This document shows positions 9,393 through 19,159 of a stretch of 64,000 bases of DNA, piece after piece. Source of the stretch: Acidimicrobiaceae bacterium (GTDB taxonomy: Bacteria; Actinomycetota; Acidimicrobiia; Acidimicrobiales; Aldehydirespiratoraceae); NCBI GenBank assembly GCA_009845995.1, contig VXYK01000014.1, positions 6,920-70,919 of the forward strand, given 5' to 3'. The notes under the pieces were generated by a model. That model was not told the origin of the DNA, ran no database searches, and saw only the letters and a program-made list of their open reading frames with translations. Both the position numbers and the translations under genes were made by a program. Each line of letters opens with the position of its first letter. Positions within the stretch are counted from its first letter, which is position 1.

Positions 9393-10683
9393 GATCCTCA
9401 AAGACGCAAGCACAAAGAGCGGCCACGGTGCCGATCTGGAGTTGGCTGAGCGCGTCCGGACCCTCATCGCGGACATCGAGGCTCGAGGCGAGACTGCCGT
9501 TCGAGAGATGTCGAGGAACTTCGATTCTTGGGAACCCGAGCAGTTCAGGCTCACCCCGGAGGTGATCCAGCAGACACTCGACCGAGTCGATCCCAGCACT
9601 ATCGCCGACATCGAGTTCGCGCAATCACAGATTCGCAACTTTGCTCAGGCCCAGCTTGCATCGCTCAGCGATGTTGAAGTGGAGACCCTTCCGGGGGTGA
9701 CTCTTGGTCACAAGAACCTTCCGGTAAGTGCGGTCGGTGCCTACGTCCCCGGTGGCCGTTACCCGATGGTGGCCTCGGCACACATGAGCGTACTGACCGC
9801 CAAGGTTGCCGGAGTCCAGCGGATCGCCGCTTGCACTCCTCCAATCGGCGGAGACATCCCTGCCGAGACAGTCGCTGCCATACACCTCGCTGGAGCTGAC
9901 GAAATCTACCTTCTCGGCGGTGTTCAGGCCGTGGCTTCAATGGCACTGGGAACCGAGTTCATCGAAGCCGTCGATGTGCTGGTCGGCCCTGGCAACGCCT
10001 TCGTCGCCGAGGCGAAGCGCCAACTCTATGGTCGCGTGGGCATCGACCTTCCCGCCGGACCCACCGAGACGTTGTTACTGGCAGACGACACCGTCGACGG
10101 TGAAATCTGCGCCACCGATCTGCTGGGCCAAGCCGAACACGGACCCACCTCACCGGCCGTTCTGATCACGACCTCGCGGCAATTGGGCCTCGACACGATC
10201 GCCGAAGTCGAGCGCCAACTCGAGACCCTGGCCACCGCGGACATCGCCTCCCAAGCCTGGGCGGACTACGGCCGAGTCATCGTCGTCGACGACAACGACG
10301 AGATGCTTGCTCTGGCCAACGAACTCGCTTTCGAGCACGTGCAGGTGATGACCAACGAGGACGACTTCTTCTTGGCCAACATGGTGAACTACGGGGCGCT
10401 CTTCCTGGGTCCGATGACGAATGTCTCATACGGCGACAAGGTGATCGGGACCAACCACACGCTGCCCACACAAGGCGCGGCTCGCTATACCGGTGGACTC
10501 TGGGTCGGCAAGTTCATCAAGACTGTCACCTACCAGCGAATCACCAACCCGGCGTCAAGCGCGATCATCGGCGAGTACTGCAGTCGCCTCTGCGCGATCG
10601 AGAACTTCGCCGGCCATCAGGCACAGGCGGACATCCGCGTGGAGCGCTACAGCGGAGTTGGATCATGCGGAGTCGAATCATGA
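9385..10683 (+). CDS. histidinol dehydrogenase-family enzyme, likely sulfopropanediol 3-dehydrogenase-like (HpsN-like)
   Basis: HisD fold motifs ([50 protein letters not shown]) in a catabolic ABC-transporter operon; ATG 9385 overlaps LacI stop. Confidence 0.75.
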   Translation: MTEILKDASTKSGHGADLELAERVRTLIADIEARGETAVREMSRNFDSWEPEQFRLTPEVIQQTLDRVDPSTIADIEFAQSQIRNFAQAQLASLSDVEVETLPGVTLGHKNLPVSAVGAYVPGGRYPMVASAHMSVLTAKVAGVQRIAACTPPIGGDIPAETVAAIHLAGADEIYLLGGVQAVASMALGTEFIEAVDVLVGPGNAFVAEAKRQLYGRVGIDLPAGPTETLLLADDTVDGEICATDLLGQAEHGPTSPAVLITTSRQLGLDTIAEVERQLETLATADIASQAWADYGRVIVVDDNDEMLALANELAFEHVQVMTNEDDFFLANMVNYGALFLGPMTNVSYGDKVIGTNHTLPTQGAARYTGGLWVGKFIKTVTYQRITNPASSAIIGEYCSRLCAIENFAGHQAQADIRVERYSGVGSCGVES

Positions 10684-11417
10684 AGGCCGCTGTCGTGACC
10701 GGAGCGAGCGGTGGTATCGGATCAGCGATCGCCCGCCGTTTGGCCGGCGACGGTTTCGCGGTCGTGGTCGGCTACCATCATGGCGCCGAAACCGCTCAGA
10801 ACCTGGTGTCTGAGCTTCCGGGTGATCAGCACAGGGCCCAGCGCATTGCTGTGCTCGAGCCCGACTCTCTGGACGCGCTGAGCGAAACCGTAGCTAGCGG
10901 GTTCGGCCATTTGGACGTCTTGGTCAACTGCGCGGGAATGAGCCGGCCCGTACCTCACGACGATCTCGATGGTCTTGACGACGAACTGATCGACACAATC
11001 TTCGCCACGAACTGGCGCGGTCCCTTTGCCGCGATCCGGGCTCTTCGCCCGTTGCTCGACAAGGGCACAAACCCGGTCGTGGTCAACATCTCCTCGGTGG
11101 CCGGCGTCACGGGACAGGGATCCAACGTCGCATATTGCGCCTCGAAGGCTGCCCTCGACAGCATGACTCGCTCGTTGGGCCGGGCTCTGGCCCCAAGAAT
11201 CCGGGTGGTCTCCGTATCCCCCGGATGGGTGATGGGTGAATACGCCATGCGCATGCCTCAAGATGTTCTCGACACCCAGTGTGAAGCCACACCTCTCGGC
11301 CGGTTGGCAACAGCGACCGATGTGGCTGCGGCGGTCAGTGCAGTCGTCAACGACCTGCCGTTCACCACGGGATCAATAGTCAGCGTCGACGGCGGTCGGC
11401 CTCTTGGGACGTCATGA
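10680..11417 (+). CDS. short-chain dehydrogenase/reductase (SDR)
   Basis: [36 protein letters not shown] overlap with upstream gene. Confidence 0.88.
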   Translation: MKAAVVTGASGGIGSAIARRLAGDGFAVVVGYHHGAETAQNLVSELPGDQHRAQRIAVLEPDSLDALSETVASGFGHLDVLVNCAGMSRPVPHDDLDGLDDELIDTIFATNWRGPFAAIRALRPLLDKGTNPVVVNISSVAGVTGQGSNVAYCASKAALDSMTRSLGRALAPRIRVVSVSPGWVMGEYAMRMPQDVLDTQCEATPLGRLATATDVAAAVSAVVNDLPFTTGSIVSVDGGRPLGTS

Positions 11418-11493
11418 CCGATGCTGTATTCACTTCGCCTCCTCCGCCCCCAACTTCGTCGATCACCATCTTCTGCACCTACAGGAGCCGACG

Positions 11494-12639
11494 ATGACTG
11501 AGTCCCTCCGCCAGTCATCGTCGGAGGTGGTCGTCGATTCCGACGACTTCGCCCGACGTGTCATCGAACCGGTCGACTTTGTGGCCGACACCGCTGCGTT
11601 CATCGATGTGCGGCTCGAGCGCTCAGCAGGAAAGGCCAGTTACTCCTTCATCGGCCCCGGCGTTTCACAGAACCCGGACCAAGCAGTGAACCTCGACGTT
11701 CCGCATGGATTCAACATCGGTGCGGCCAGCATGGCCAGCGGTGTGGTCAACAGTCAGCACCTTCATTTCACCGCTGAGGTTTTCATATGCACGAAGGGAG
11801 ACTGGCGCGTAGCTGTCGGCGAGCATCGCGAACAGCATCTTGAATTGGGAGCCGGAACCATCTTTTCCGCACCTACCTGGGTGTTCCGTGGGTTCGAGAA
11901 CATCGGAGACCACGACGGCTGGATGTATACGGTGCTCGGCGGCGATGACACCGGCGGCATCATCTGGGCTCCGGACGTGATCCGAGCTGCCGCTGAGACC
12001 GGCCTGTATCTGCGCTCGGACTACACCGTTATTGACGGCACCGACGGTCTGTCCACAAACGACATCGTGCAGCCCCTCGAACCGGCCCAGTTGGTTTCGG
12101 TCGACCGCTACAGCGATCAGGAACTCGCTGGTCGAGCTGTTCGCCAAGAAGACCTGAAGTGGTCTGAGCAGGCGCTTCTGTCCAACGTTGTCACCGGACA
12201 CGCCAGCGCTATGGCGCCAGTGATCGGCCACGGAATGACCGAAGACCGCCACCATCGCGCCCCCATCACCTCAGCGCACGGTTTCAGCGTCGAGTGGTTG
12301 AGGCTGCCGCCCGGTTCCAGCACCGGTGTGCACCGGCATCAACAGAACCAGGTCGTGATTCTCATCGACGGTTCCTGGGGCATTGCGGTGAACCGTGACG
12401 AGCACCGTCTGCAGTCCCGCCCCGCGCAAGGTTCGGTTGTGTCGCTGAACTCCGGAGCATGGCGCGACCTGTCGAACGTCGGTGAGGGTGTTGCTCATGC
12501 CGTGGTCGTCTGTGCGACTGATCAGAGGCCAGTGATCGAGTGGGATCCCGGCATTGTCGAGGCGGCTCAACAGGCGGGTTGGAGCCGCGACGCAGGCGGT
12601 TACATAGCGCCTGTAGAACTGATCGGGAGGCCGGTGTAG
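11494..12639 (+). CDS. bicupin-domain protein
   Basis: Two cupin-like segments (HLHFTAEVFICTKGDWRV; GSSTGVHRHQQNQVVILIDGSWGI); start at internal ATG. Confidence 0.65.
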   Translation: MTESLRQSSSEVVVDSDDFARRVIEPVDFVADTAAFIDVRLERSAGKASYSFIGPGVSQNPDQAVNLDVPHGFNIGAASMASGVVNSQHLHFTAEVFICTKGDWRVAVGEHREQHLELGAGTIFSAPTWVFRGFENIGDHDGWMYTVLGGDDTGGIIWAPDVIRAAAETGLYLRSDYTVIDGTDGLSTNDIVQPLEPAQLVSVDRYSDQELAGRAVRQEDLKWSEQALLSNVVTGHASAMAPVIGHGMTEDRHHRAPITSAHGFSVEWLRLPPGSSTGVHRHQQNQVVILIDGSWGIAVNRDEHRLQSRPAQGSVVSLNSGAWRDLSNVGEGVAHAVVVCATDQRPVIEWDPGIVEAAQQAGWSRDAGGYIAPVELIGRPV

Positions 12640-13364
12640 TGACGCTTCCCGTAATACTCCTGCCCGGCTCGATGTGTGACGCGGCGCTGTTCGCCGGACA
12701 ACTTGAGTCCCTCGGCGCCGCCGCGTCGGTAGGCGACTTGACCAGGTCGTCGAGCATCGAAGCGATGGCTGACGATGTTCTCAATGACGCTCCGCCGGTG
12801 TTCGCGATCGCTGGTCTGTCGCTCGGGGGAATCGTCGCAACTGAGGTCGCTGTTCAAGCACCGGAGCGTGTCGCGGGCGTCGCATTGCTCGACACCAACC
12901 TGGGCCTGGCGGACGAGGTTCAACAGCAGAACCGGCAGCTCTGGGGTGAGCTTGTCAGAGCCGGACATTTCGAGCAGATCATCAAGACCGTTGACCACCT
13001 GACCATCGACGCCGAAGCCCACGGCCGAGCCATCATCGAAATGGCTGCACGGGTCGGCCCCGAAGCCTTTGTGCGACAGAACGAGGCTTTGCTGTATCGC
13101 CGCGACCGTCGAGGTGACCTGGCCGCGTTGAACTGCCCCGTCCTGGTTCTCTGTGGTCGCCAAGACGAACTCTGCCCGCCCGCGATGCACCGTGACATCG
13201 CCGACCAGATACCTCACGCTCGGTTGGAGATAGTCGACCGAGCCGGGCATCTATCCACGATCGACCAGCCCGAGGAGCTGACCAGGCTCCTGACCCAGTG
13301 GCTGAATTTGTGCACTACCAACCAACCCATGAAAGGCACTGCCCATGAATACAACCAAGTATAG
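12639..13364 (+). CDS. alpha/beta hydrolase
   Basis: ILLPGSMCD, GLSLGG, RAGHLSTIDQPEEL; GTG start overlapping upstream TAG by 1 nt. Confidence 0.75.
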   Translation: MTLPVILLPGSMCDAALFAGQLESLGAAASVGDLTRSSSIEAMADDVLNDAPPVFAIAGLSLGGIVATEVAVQAPERVAGVALLDTNLGLADEVQQQNRQLWGELVRAGHFEQIIKTVDHLTIDAEAHGRAIIEMAARVGPEAFVRQNEALLYRRDRRGDLAALNCPVLVLCGRQDELCPPAMHRDIADQIPHARLEIVDRAGHLSTIDQPEELTRLLTQWLNLCTTNQPMKGTAHEYNQV

Positions 13365-14817
13365 GTGGTGGCGATTTCTCGCCATTGTCTTTGCATTCAC
13401 CCTCATCGCCGCTGCTTGCGGTGACGATGACGACAGCGATCCACCCGCTTCGCAACCTGCCGACGACGGTGACGACATGGCCGACGACGGCGACGACATG
13501 GCCGACGACGACATGGCCGACGATGACATGGCCGACGACGAAGACCACGACGGTCACGACCATGACGAAGACGACGGCCATGACCACGACGACGAGATGA
13601 CCCACATCTCTGATGAATGCGACATTCCCAACCCCGCCGAGAACGTCGAGATCGACATCATGGGTTGGGAGTTCCCCATAGTCACCCAATACGCCGAGGA
13701 AATCGAAGACTGCGAGGAGGGCAACTACTCGTTCAACTACCAGTTCCTCGACTCGGTGGAAGCCCGCAACGCCATGACTCAGGACGCAGCGTCCGGTTCA
13801 CCGAGCTTCGAGCTCTACCAGGGATCGAACGCTTTCGTCAGCGAGCTGGCCAATCAGGGCTTTGTGATGGCTCTGAACGACCTGGTGGACAAGTACCGGG
13901 ACGAATACAACCTCGATCAGATCGACCAAGCGTTCTGGGACATGGCATCACTCGACGGGAACATCTACGCGATACCGATGGTGTCCAACACCATGCACGT
14001 GTTCTACAACGAACCCGCCCTTGCGGAACTCGGGATCGATGTGCCGTCGACGTTCGCTGAAGCGTTCGAGGCCTGCGCCGCGATCCAAGACGCCGGCTAT
14101 GACATCGGTTTCTTGTACATGCTCTCGGCCGGCTGGGCCTGGCAGATTGAGTTCGACAGCGTGATCGGAGCACTCGGTGCGACCTCGATCGACCCGGTGA
14201 CTGCTCAACCGAACTTCACCAGCCCTGAAGCCGTCGAGGCTGCCACACTGCTCCAGCGCATGTGGCAGGAGTGCGCGCCCAACGCCTCGAATTCCTACAG
14301 CACTGACGACGTCCAGGCCGCCTTCCAGACCGGTGAGGCCATCCTGGGCCACACCTGGGCATCACGAGCCGGCGCGATGGACGATCCTGAAGCATCGACA
14401 GTGGTGGGCGAAATCCAGTTCGCTCCTGCGCTCAGCCCCGGCACAGGAACCTTGGCAGCTCCGGCGTACATCGACGGCTGGATGATCCCGGCCAACACGC
14501 CTGCGGACAAGGTTGAGGCGATCTTCTTGGCCATGCTCGCAGCCACGGACCTGGAGAGCCAGGAAGCAGCTGCCCAGTTCGGTCTGGTGACCCGCTCAGG
14601 CGTGAGCCATCCGGACGGTCCGCGTGACGCCGCCGCAGCCGAGGCCAGCCTCGTCAACGGTCGGGGCGCTGACCTCACCCATCCAGCAGCGGGTATAGCC
14701 CGCGCCAAGCTGGGTGAGGCTCTCGTCACGATCCTCGACGGCACCTCGGTCGAGGATGCCCTCGCCGCTGCTGAAGAGGCGTACATCTCCGAGGCCACCG
14801 CTCAGGGTCTGCTCTAA
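13345..14817 (+). CDS. ABC transporter extracellular solute-binding lipoprotein (family 1) with Asp/His-rich N-terminal linker
   Basis: Lipobox-like IAAACGDDDD, linker DDGDDMADD...DHDGHDHDEDDGHDHDD, then MalE/UgpB-like domain. Confidence 0.85.
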   Translation: MNTTKYRWWRFLAIVFAFTLIAAACGDDDDSDPPASQPADDGDDMADDGDDMADDDMADDDMADDEDHDGHDHDEDDGHDHDDEMTHISDECDIPNPAENVEIDIMGWEFPIVTQYAEEIEDCEEGNYSFNYQFLDSVEARNAMTQDAASGSPSFELYQGSNAFVSELANQGFVMALNDLVDKYRDEYNLDQIDQAFWDMASLDGNIYAIPMVSNTMHVFYNEPALAELGIDVPSTFAEAFEACAAIQDAGYDIGFLYMLSAGWAWQIEFDSVIGALGATSIDPVTAQPNFTSPEAVEAATLLQRMWQECAPNASNSYSTDDVQAAFQTGEAILGHTWASRAGAMDDPEASTVVGEIQFAPALSPGTGTLAAPAYIDGWMIPANTPADKVEAIFLAMLAATDLESQEAAAQFGLVTRSGVSHPDGPRDAAAAEASLVNGRGADLTHPAAGIARAKLGEALVTILDGTSVEDALAAAEEAYISEATAQGLL

Positions 14818-14844
14818 GACTCAGCGAGGGTTACAGTAGCCATT

Positions 14845-14889
14845 CCTCTCCGCGGGGCGGTGTCTCGGTGGCACCGCCCCGCAAGAGGA
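14845..14889 (+). terminator. large stem-loop between binding-protein and permease genes
   Basis: TCCTCT-CC-GCGGGGCGGTG / loop / CACCGCCCCGC-AA-AGAGGA; 11-bp perfect inner stem (14852-14862 with 14872-14882) plus 6-bp outer stem. Confidence 0.7.
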
Positions 14890-14931
14890 GCGCAGCCGAC
14901 ACCTCGCAACACCGGTTCGAAGTAGGGAACG

Positions 14932-15798
14932 ATGAACAGACGCACCTTCTGGGGATTCACAGTACCCAGCGTTGCTGTGATGCTGCTGTTGATGGTCTTC
15001 CCGCTGCTGACCACCGTGTGGCTGGGTTTCCAGAAGCTGTTGCTGCGCGACCTGAACAACCCCGAGTGGATCGGGTTCGACAACTACAGAGACCTGCTGT
15101 CCGATCCAGAATTCTGGGCGGCGTTCAGGTTCACGATGGTGTTCGTCGCCATCGTTGTACCGGTCACAATGGTCATGGGGTTGTGTACAGCCCTGCTCTT
15201 GGACCGCGTAGGTCGGGGTCGAAGCATCTATCTGGCAGCGTTGCTGCTGCCGTTCATCGTGACGCCCGTCGTCGGATCGCTCGTCTACAAGGACCTGTTC
15301 GAGCGGGGCGGGCTACTCGCCTGGTTGTGGGAGGTGATCACCGACAATCCGTTCGCCGTCAATTCCGGGAACGTCAAGTGGCTGATCATCATCCAAGCAA
15401 TCTGGAACGTGATGCCGTTCGCGATGATCACCTTCTTCGCCGGACTCCAGACTCTCCCCGAGGAGCGGGTCGAGGCCGCGGCCATTGACGGTGCCAACTT
15501 CTGGCGCAACCTGTGGCATGTGACCTTGCCGCACCTCAGAGTGCTCATACTCTTCGTCGGTCTCATCACGATCATGGACATGTATCGGGTCTACGACCAG
15601 GTCTTCGTGTGGACCGGAAACAGATTCACCGATGCCCACACGTTGCAGGTCTACAACGTTCGCATTGCCACCGCTTTCGACATCGGTCGACTGGGGAAGG
15701 GCAACGCAATGGCGGTTCTGACCGTGATCGGCATCTTCGTCGTGCTCATTCCGTTCTTGTGGCGCAGCTACAAGGACCAGATCGCAGAGAGGGTCTGA
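14932..15798 (+). CDS. ABC transporter permease (MalF/UgpA-like)
   Basis: EAAAIDGANFWRNLWHVTLPHL EAA motif, multiple TM segments. Confidence 0.85.
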   Translation: MNRRTFWGFTVPSVAVMLLLMVFPLLTTVWLGFQKLLLRDLNNPEWIGFDNYRDLLSDPEFWAAFRFTMVFVAIVVPVTMVMGLCTALLLDRVGRGRSIYLAALLLPFIVTPVVGSLVYKDLFERGGLLAWLWEVITDNPFAVNSGNVKWLIIIQAIWNVMPFAMITFFAGLQTLPEERVEAAAIDGANFWRNLWHVTLPHLRVLILFVGLITIMDMYRVYDQVFVWTGNRFTDAHTLQVYNVRIATAFDIGRLGKGNAMAVLTVIGIFVVLIPFLWRSYKDQIAERV

Positions 15799-15802
15799 GC
15801 AG

Positions 15803-16879
15803 ATGAAGAGAACCACTCCTCTCTCCCGCTTCGGACTCCATGCCACGCTGGCGGTGCTGGTGGTCTGGAGCGTGCTTCCGTTCTTGTGGACCTTTCAGAC
15901 GTCCATCAAGTTCACCCGTGACGTTGCTGCCAAGAAACCCGTGCTTTGGGGTTACGAGACCACCGCCAACGCTTATCGGGCTTTCTGGCTCGACGCCGAC
16001 GATGTCAACATGTGGAGCGTCTTGGTCTACATCCTGGTTGTAGCGGTGATCTGCGCTGCGCTGGGCCAAATCGGCCGCCGGGTGCGCCACGGTTGGCCTT
16101 GGTTCGCTGCCGTCGCGCTGGTGATCTTTGCCGCGCTGTGGCGATTCCCGAAGATCTGGGAGGCCAACGACGAGTACGACTTCTTGATAAACAGCATCGT
16201 CGTCACGGTGCTCACGATGATCATCTCGTTGTCGATCGGTCTCCTCGCCGGATACGGGCTCGCCCGCTACACCGGCATCTCGGGGGCTGTGATCCTGATT
16301 ATCGCGCTCGGTTTCAGGGCCCTGCCCCGAACCGCGTTCGTGCTCCCCTACTTCTTCGGGGCGAAGGAGATCGACGACTGGCTGACCAGAACCGGCGTCG
16401 GATCCTGGAACTTCCCGCTCATCGATTTCCCGGGCATCGACACCCTTCAGATCCTTGACACCCGCCTGGCCATCGTGTTGGCACTGGTCGCGGTGAATCA
16501 ACCGTTCACCATTTGGATGTTCCGCAGCTTCTTCATGGAGGTGCCCAAAGAGATCGAGGAAGCAGCCATGATGGACGGCGCCACCCGGCTACAGGCGTTC
16601 CGCAAGGTGATTATCCCCATGATGTGGCCTGCGATCATCGCCACCGGCTTGTTCACCATGCTTCTCGCCTACAACGAGTACCTGTTCGTGCGGGTCCTCG
16701 CTCCGACCGAATGGACCTTGCCGGTCGCCATCGTCTCTCTGACCGGCGGCGAGAGTTCGAGAACCATAACTGAGGCCGCTGCGGCGTCGGTCTCGATCAC
16801 GCTGCCCATCGTCGTGGTCATCATCCTGTTCCAGAAACATCTCGTGAAAGGACTCGGCGCGGGCGCCGTCAAGGGTTGA
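15803..16879 (+). CDS. ABC transporter permease (MalG/UgpE-like) with extra N-proximal TM insertion
   Basis: EEAAMMDGATRLQAFRKVIIPMMWPAI EAA motif; two extra hydrophobic segments between TM1 and the permease core. Confidence 0.85.
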   Translation: MKRTTPLSRFGLHATLAVLVVWSVLPFLWTFQTSIKFTRDVAAKKPVLWGYETTANAYRAFWLDADDVNMWSVLVYILVVAVICAALGQIGRRVRHGWPWFAAVALVIFAALWRFPKIWEANDEYDFLINSIVVTVLTMIISLSIGLLAGYGLARYTGISGAVILIIALGFRALPRTAFVLPYFFGAKEIDDWLTRTGVGSWNFPLIDFPGIDTLQILDTRLAIVLALVAVNQPFTIWMFRSFFMEVPKEIEEAAMMDGATRLQAFRKVIIPMMWPAIIATGLFTMLLAYNEYLFVRVLAPTEWTLPVAIVSLTGGESSRTITEAAAASVSITLPIVVVIILFQKHLVKGLGAGAVKG

Positions 16880-18003
16880 TGTCTGAGATTCTGCAGCAGG
16901 CGAAAAGCGTGGTCCTCGACTACTACCAAGCACTCGACGGCGCGCTGGAGACTGAGATCGGCAGCGTGCTGGAGCAGCACACCGCCAAGGACTACCGATG
17001 GCGCGGAATGCACCCGTTCAACAAGATCGGCAGTGCCGCTGAAGTCGCCGAACGGTTCCATGTGCCGCTGCGCCGGTCGTTCGCTCCCCTGCAACGCCGA
17101 CCCGACATCTTCCTGGCCGGATTCAACAACGTCGGCGACGAGGGCGAGGTTTGGGTGTGCCAGATGGGGAACCTTCTCGGTTTGTTCGACCGAGCCTGGA
17201 TGGACATACCGCCCACGAGGAAGATGTGCTTCATCCGCTACGCCGAGTTCCACCAGGTCGCGGACGGCAAGATAGTTGAGACCGCGTTCTTCACCGACAT
17301 CATCAGCGTGATGCGCCAAGCGGGCTGCTATCCGCTGCCTCCCCAGACCGGCTCATCGCACATCTACCCCGGCCCGAAGACTCACGACGGTCTGCTGTTC
17401 GACGCGGCCGACCCCGCCGAAGGCCCGACAACCATGGCCCTGGTGGACGAGATGATCTCTGACCTCATCGTCGCCAACGAGGTCGGCAACGAGACCGGGC
17501 GGAACATAATGCCCCGCTCGGTGCTGGCCAGATGCTGGCAAGAGGACATGATCTGGGCCGGACCCGAAGGTATCGGGGCCAGCTACACGATCGACCGCTA
17601 CCAGCAACAGCATCAGCATCCGTTCCGGGTGAACCTCTTCAACAAGACGTTCAACGGGCACGTGGCACGGTTCGCGGAAGGCAACTACGCCTGTTTCTTC
17701 GGTTGGCCCAACCTCACCGTCACAGCCGAGGGCGGGTTCATGGGACTAGTCGGGTCAGATACTCCAGCCGACATGCGGGTGGTTGACGTGTATCGCCGCG
17801 ACGGCGACAAGCTCGCCGAGAACTGGGTGTTCATCGACATGTTGAACTGGCTCAATATGCAGGGTCTCGACGTACTCGCCAGGATGCGCCAGCTAATGGG
17901 CGTTGACGAGTTCCGCGCCGACAACATACAAGAATCCGATTGGGAGCGGCCCCAGATGTCCGCCCCGAGTCAGGAGAGAGAAGATGTCAACAGTAACTCT
18001 TGA
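16879..18003 (+). CDS. duplicated SnoaL-like (NTF2-fold) protein
   Basis: 374 aa; two SnoaL-like halves (FIRYAEFHQVADGKIVE; EDMIWAGPEGIGASYT). Confidence 0.65.
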   Translation: MSEILQQAKSVVLDYYQALDGALETEIGSVLEQHTAKDYRWRGMHPFNKIGSAAEVAERFHVPLRRSFAPLQRRPDIFLAGFNNVGDEGEVWVCQMGNLLGLFDRAWMDIPPTRKMCFIRYAEFHQVADGKIVETAFFTDIISVMRQAGCYPLPPQTGSSHIYPGPKTHDGLLFDAADPAEGPTTMALVDEMISDLIVANEVGNETGRNIMPRSVLARCWQEDMIWAGPEGIGASYTIDRYQQQHQHPFRVNLFNKTFNGHVARFAEGNYACFFGWPNLTVTAEGGFMGLVGSDTPADMRVVDVYRRDGDKLAENWVFIDMLNWLNMQGLDVLARMRQLMGVDEFRADNIQESDWERPQMSAPSQEREDVNSNS

Positions 18004-19159
18004 CAAGCTCACCAAGGTCTACCCGAACGGGTTCCAGGCCATCACCGACCTGAGCTTGACGCTGTCTGAAGGTGAGTTCTTGGTGTTGGTGGGTCCGTCG
18101 GGCTGCGGCAAGTCGACCGCGCTGCGAATGATCGCCGGACTCGAGGACATCAGCAGCGGAGACCTTTATGTCGGCGACCGCAGGCTGAACGAGGTGCCGC
18201 CCAAGGACCGTGACATCGCGATGGTGTTCCAGAGCTATGCGCTCTACCCCCAGATGACCGTGGCTGAGAACATCGGGTTCCCCCTCAAGCTCCGCAAGGT
18301 GGCCAAGAAGGACCGTTTGCAACAAGTTGAGCAGGCTGCCCAGGTTCTCGAACTGACCGAGCAATTGGAGAGCAAGCCCTCCATGTTGTCGGGTGGCCAA
18401 CGGCAACGGGTGGCCATGGGGCGCGCGATCGTGCGCAAACCCGCTCTGTTCTTGATGGACGAACCGTTGTCGAACCTCGACGCGAAACTGCGGGTGCAGA
18501 TGAGAGCCGACATCGCGGCGATTCAGAGCGACTTGGGCGTCACCACGTTCTATGTCACTCACGATCAGGTCGAGGCTATGACGATGGGGGAACGTGTAGC
18601 GGTCATCAAGGACGGCATCCTCCAACAGGTTGCGCCTCCAGAAGAGCTGTACGACCATCCCGGCAATGTGTTCGTGGCAGCGTTCATCGGGTCGCCGTCG
18701 ATGAACCTCTACGAGGCGTCACTGTCGGCGATCGACAGCGGCGGATACCACCTGCGACTGGGAGATTATCAACTCGCGGTTTCTCCTTCGGTGATGAACA
18801 CTCGGCCCGGGTTGGCGCAGTATGTCGACCAGCCGCTGGTGGTCGGAATCCGTCCCGAGGATCTTGAGGATGCGGCGGTTGCACCCGACCATCCCTCCGA
18901 TCAGCGCATCTCGGCCAAGATTGAAGTGCGGGAGGCCCTCGGCGCTGAAACGCTGATGCATTTCAGCATCGCTGCGCCGACCGTGGACAGCGGCGATCCC
19001 GACGCTCTCGACGAACTGGGGGAAGAGGACACGGGCCGCTGTACCGCACGATTCAGCGCTGCCACCCGCGCGCGTGTCGGAGACCACATCGAGATCAATG
19101 TCAACACCGACCACCTGCACTTCTTCGACCCGACCACACACAAGGCGATCAGGTCTTGA
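17984..19159 (+). CDS. ABC transporter ATP-binding protein (UgpC/MalK-like)
   Basis: GPSGCGKST, LSGGQRQRVAMGRAIVRKP, LFLMDEPLSNLD, C-terminal TOBE-like region. Confidence 0.92.
   Translation: MSTVTLDKLTKVYPNGFQAITDLSLTLSEGEFLVLVGPSGCGKSTALRMIAGLEDISSGDLYVGDRRLNEVPPKDRDIAMVFQSYALYPQMTVAENIGFPLKLRKVAKKDRLQQVEQAAQVLELTEQLESKPSMLSGGQRQRVAMGRAIVRKPALFLMDEPLSNLDAKLRVQMRADIAAIQSDLGVTTFYVTHDQVEAMTMGERVAVIKDGILQQVAPPEELYDHPGNVFVAAFIGSPSMNLYEASLSAIDSGGYHLRLGDYQLAVSPSVMNTRPGLAQYVDQPLVVGIRPEDLEDAAVAPDHPSDQRISAKIEVREALGAETLMHFSIAAPTVDSGDPDALDELGEEDTGRCTARFSAATRARVGDHIEINVNTDHLHFFDPTTHKAIRS

Noticed and set aside
9385-10683. True histidine-biosynthesis hisD
   Set aside because: No other his genes nearby; embedded in a LacI/ABC catabolic operon, so a catabolic HisD paralog (HpsN-like) is more likely.
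13480-13600. Direct repeats suggestive of a CRISPR or regulatory array
   Set aside because: Repeats are short, in frame, and encode the acidic linker of a lipoprotein; no spacer structure.
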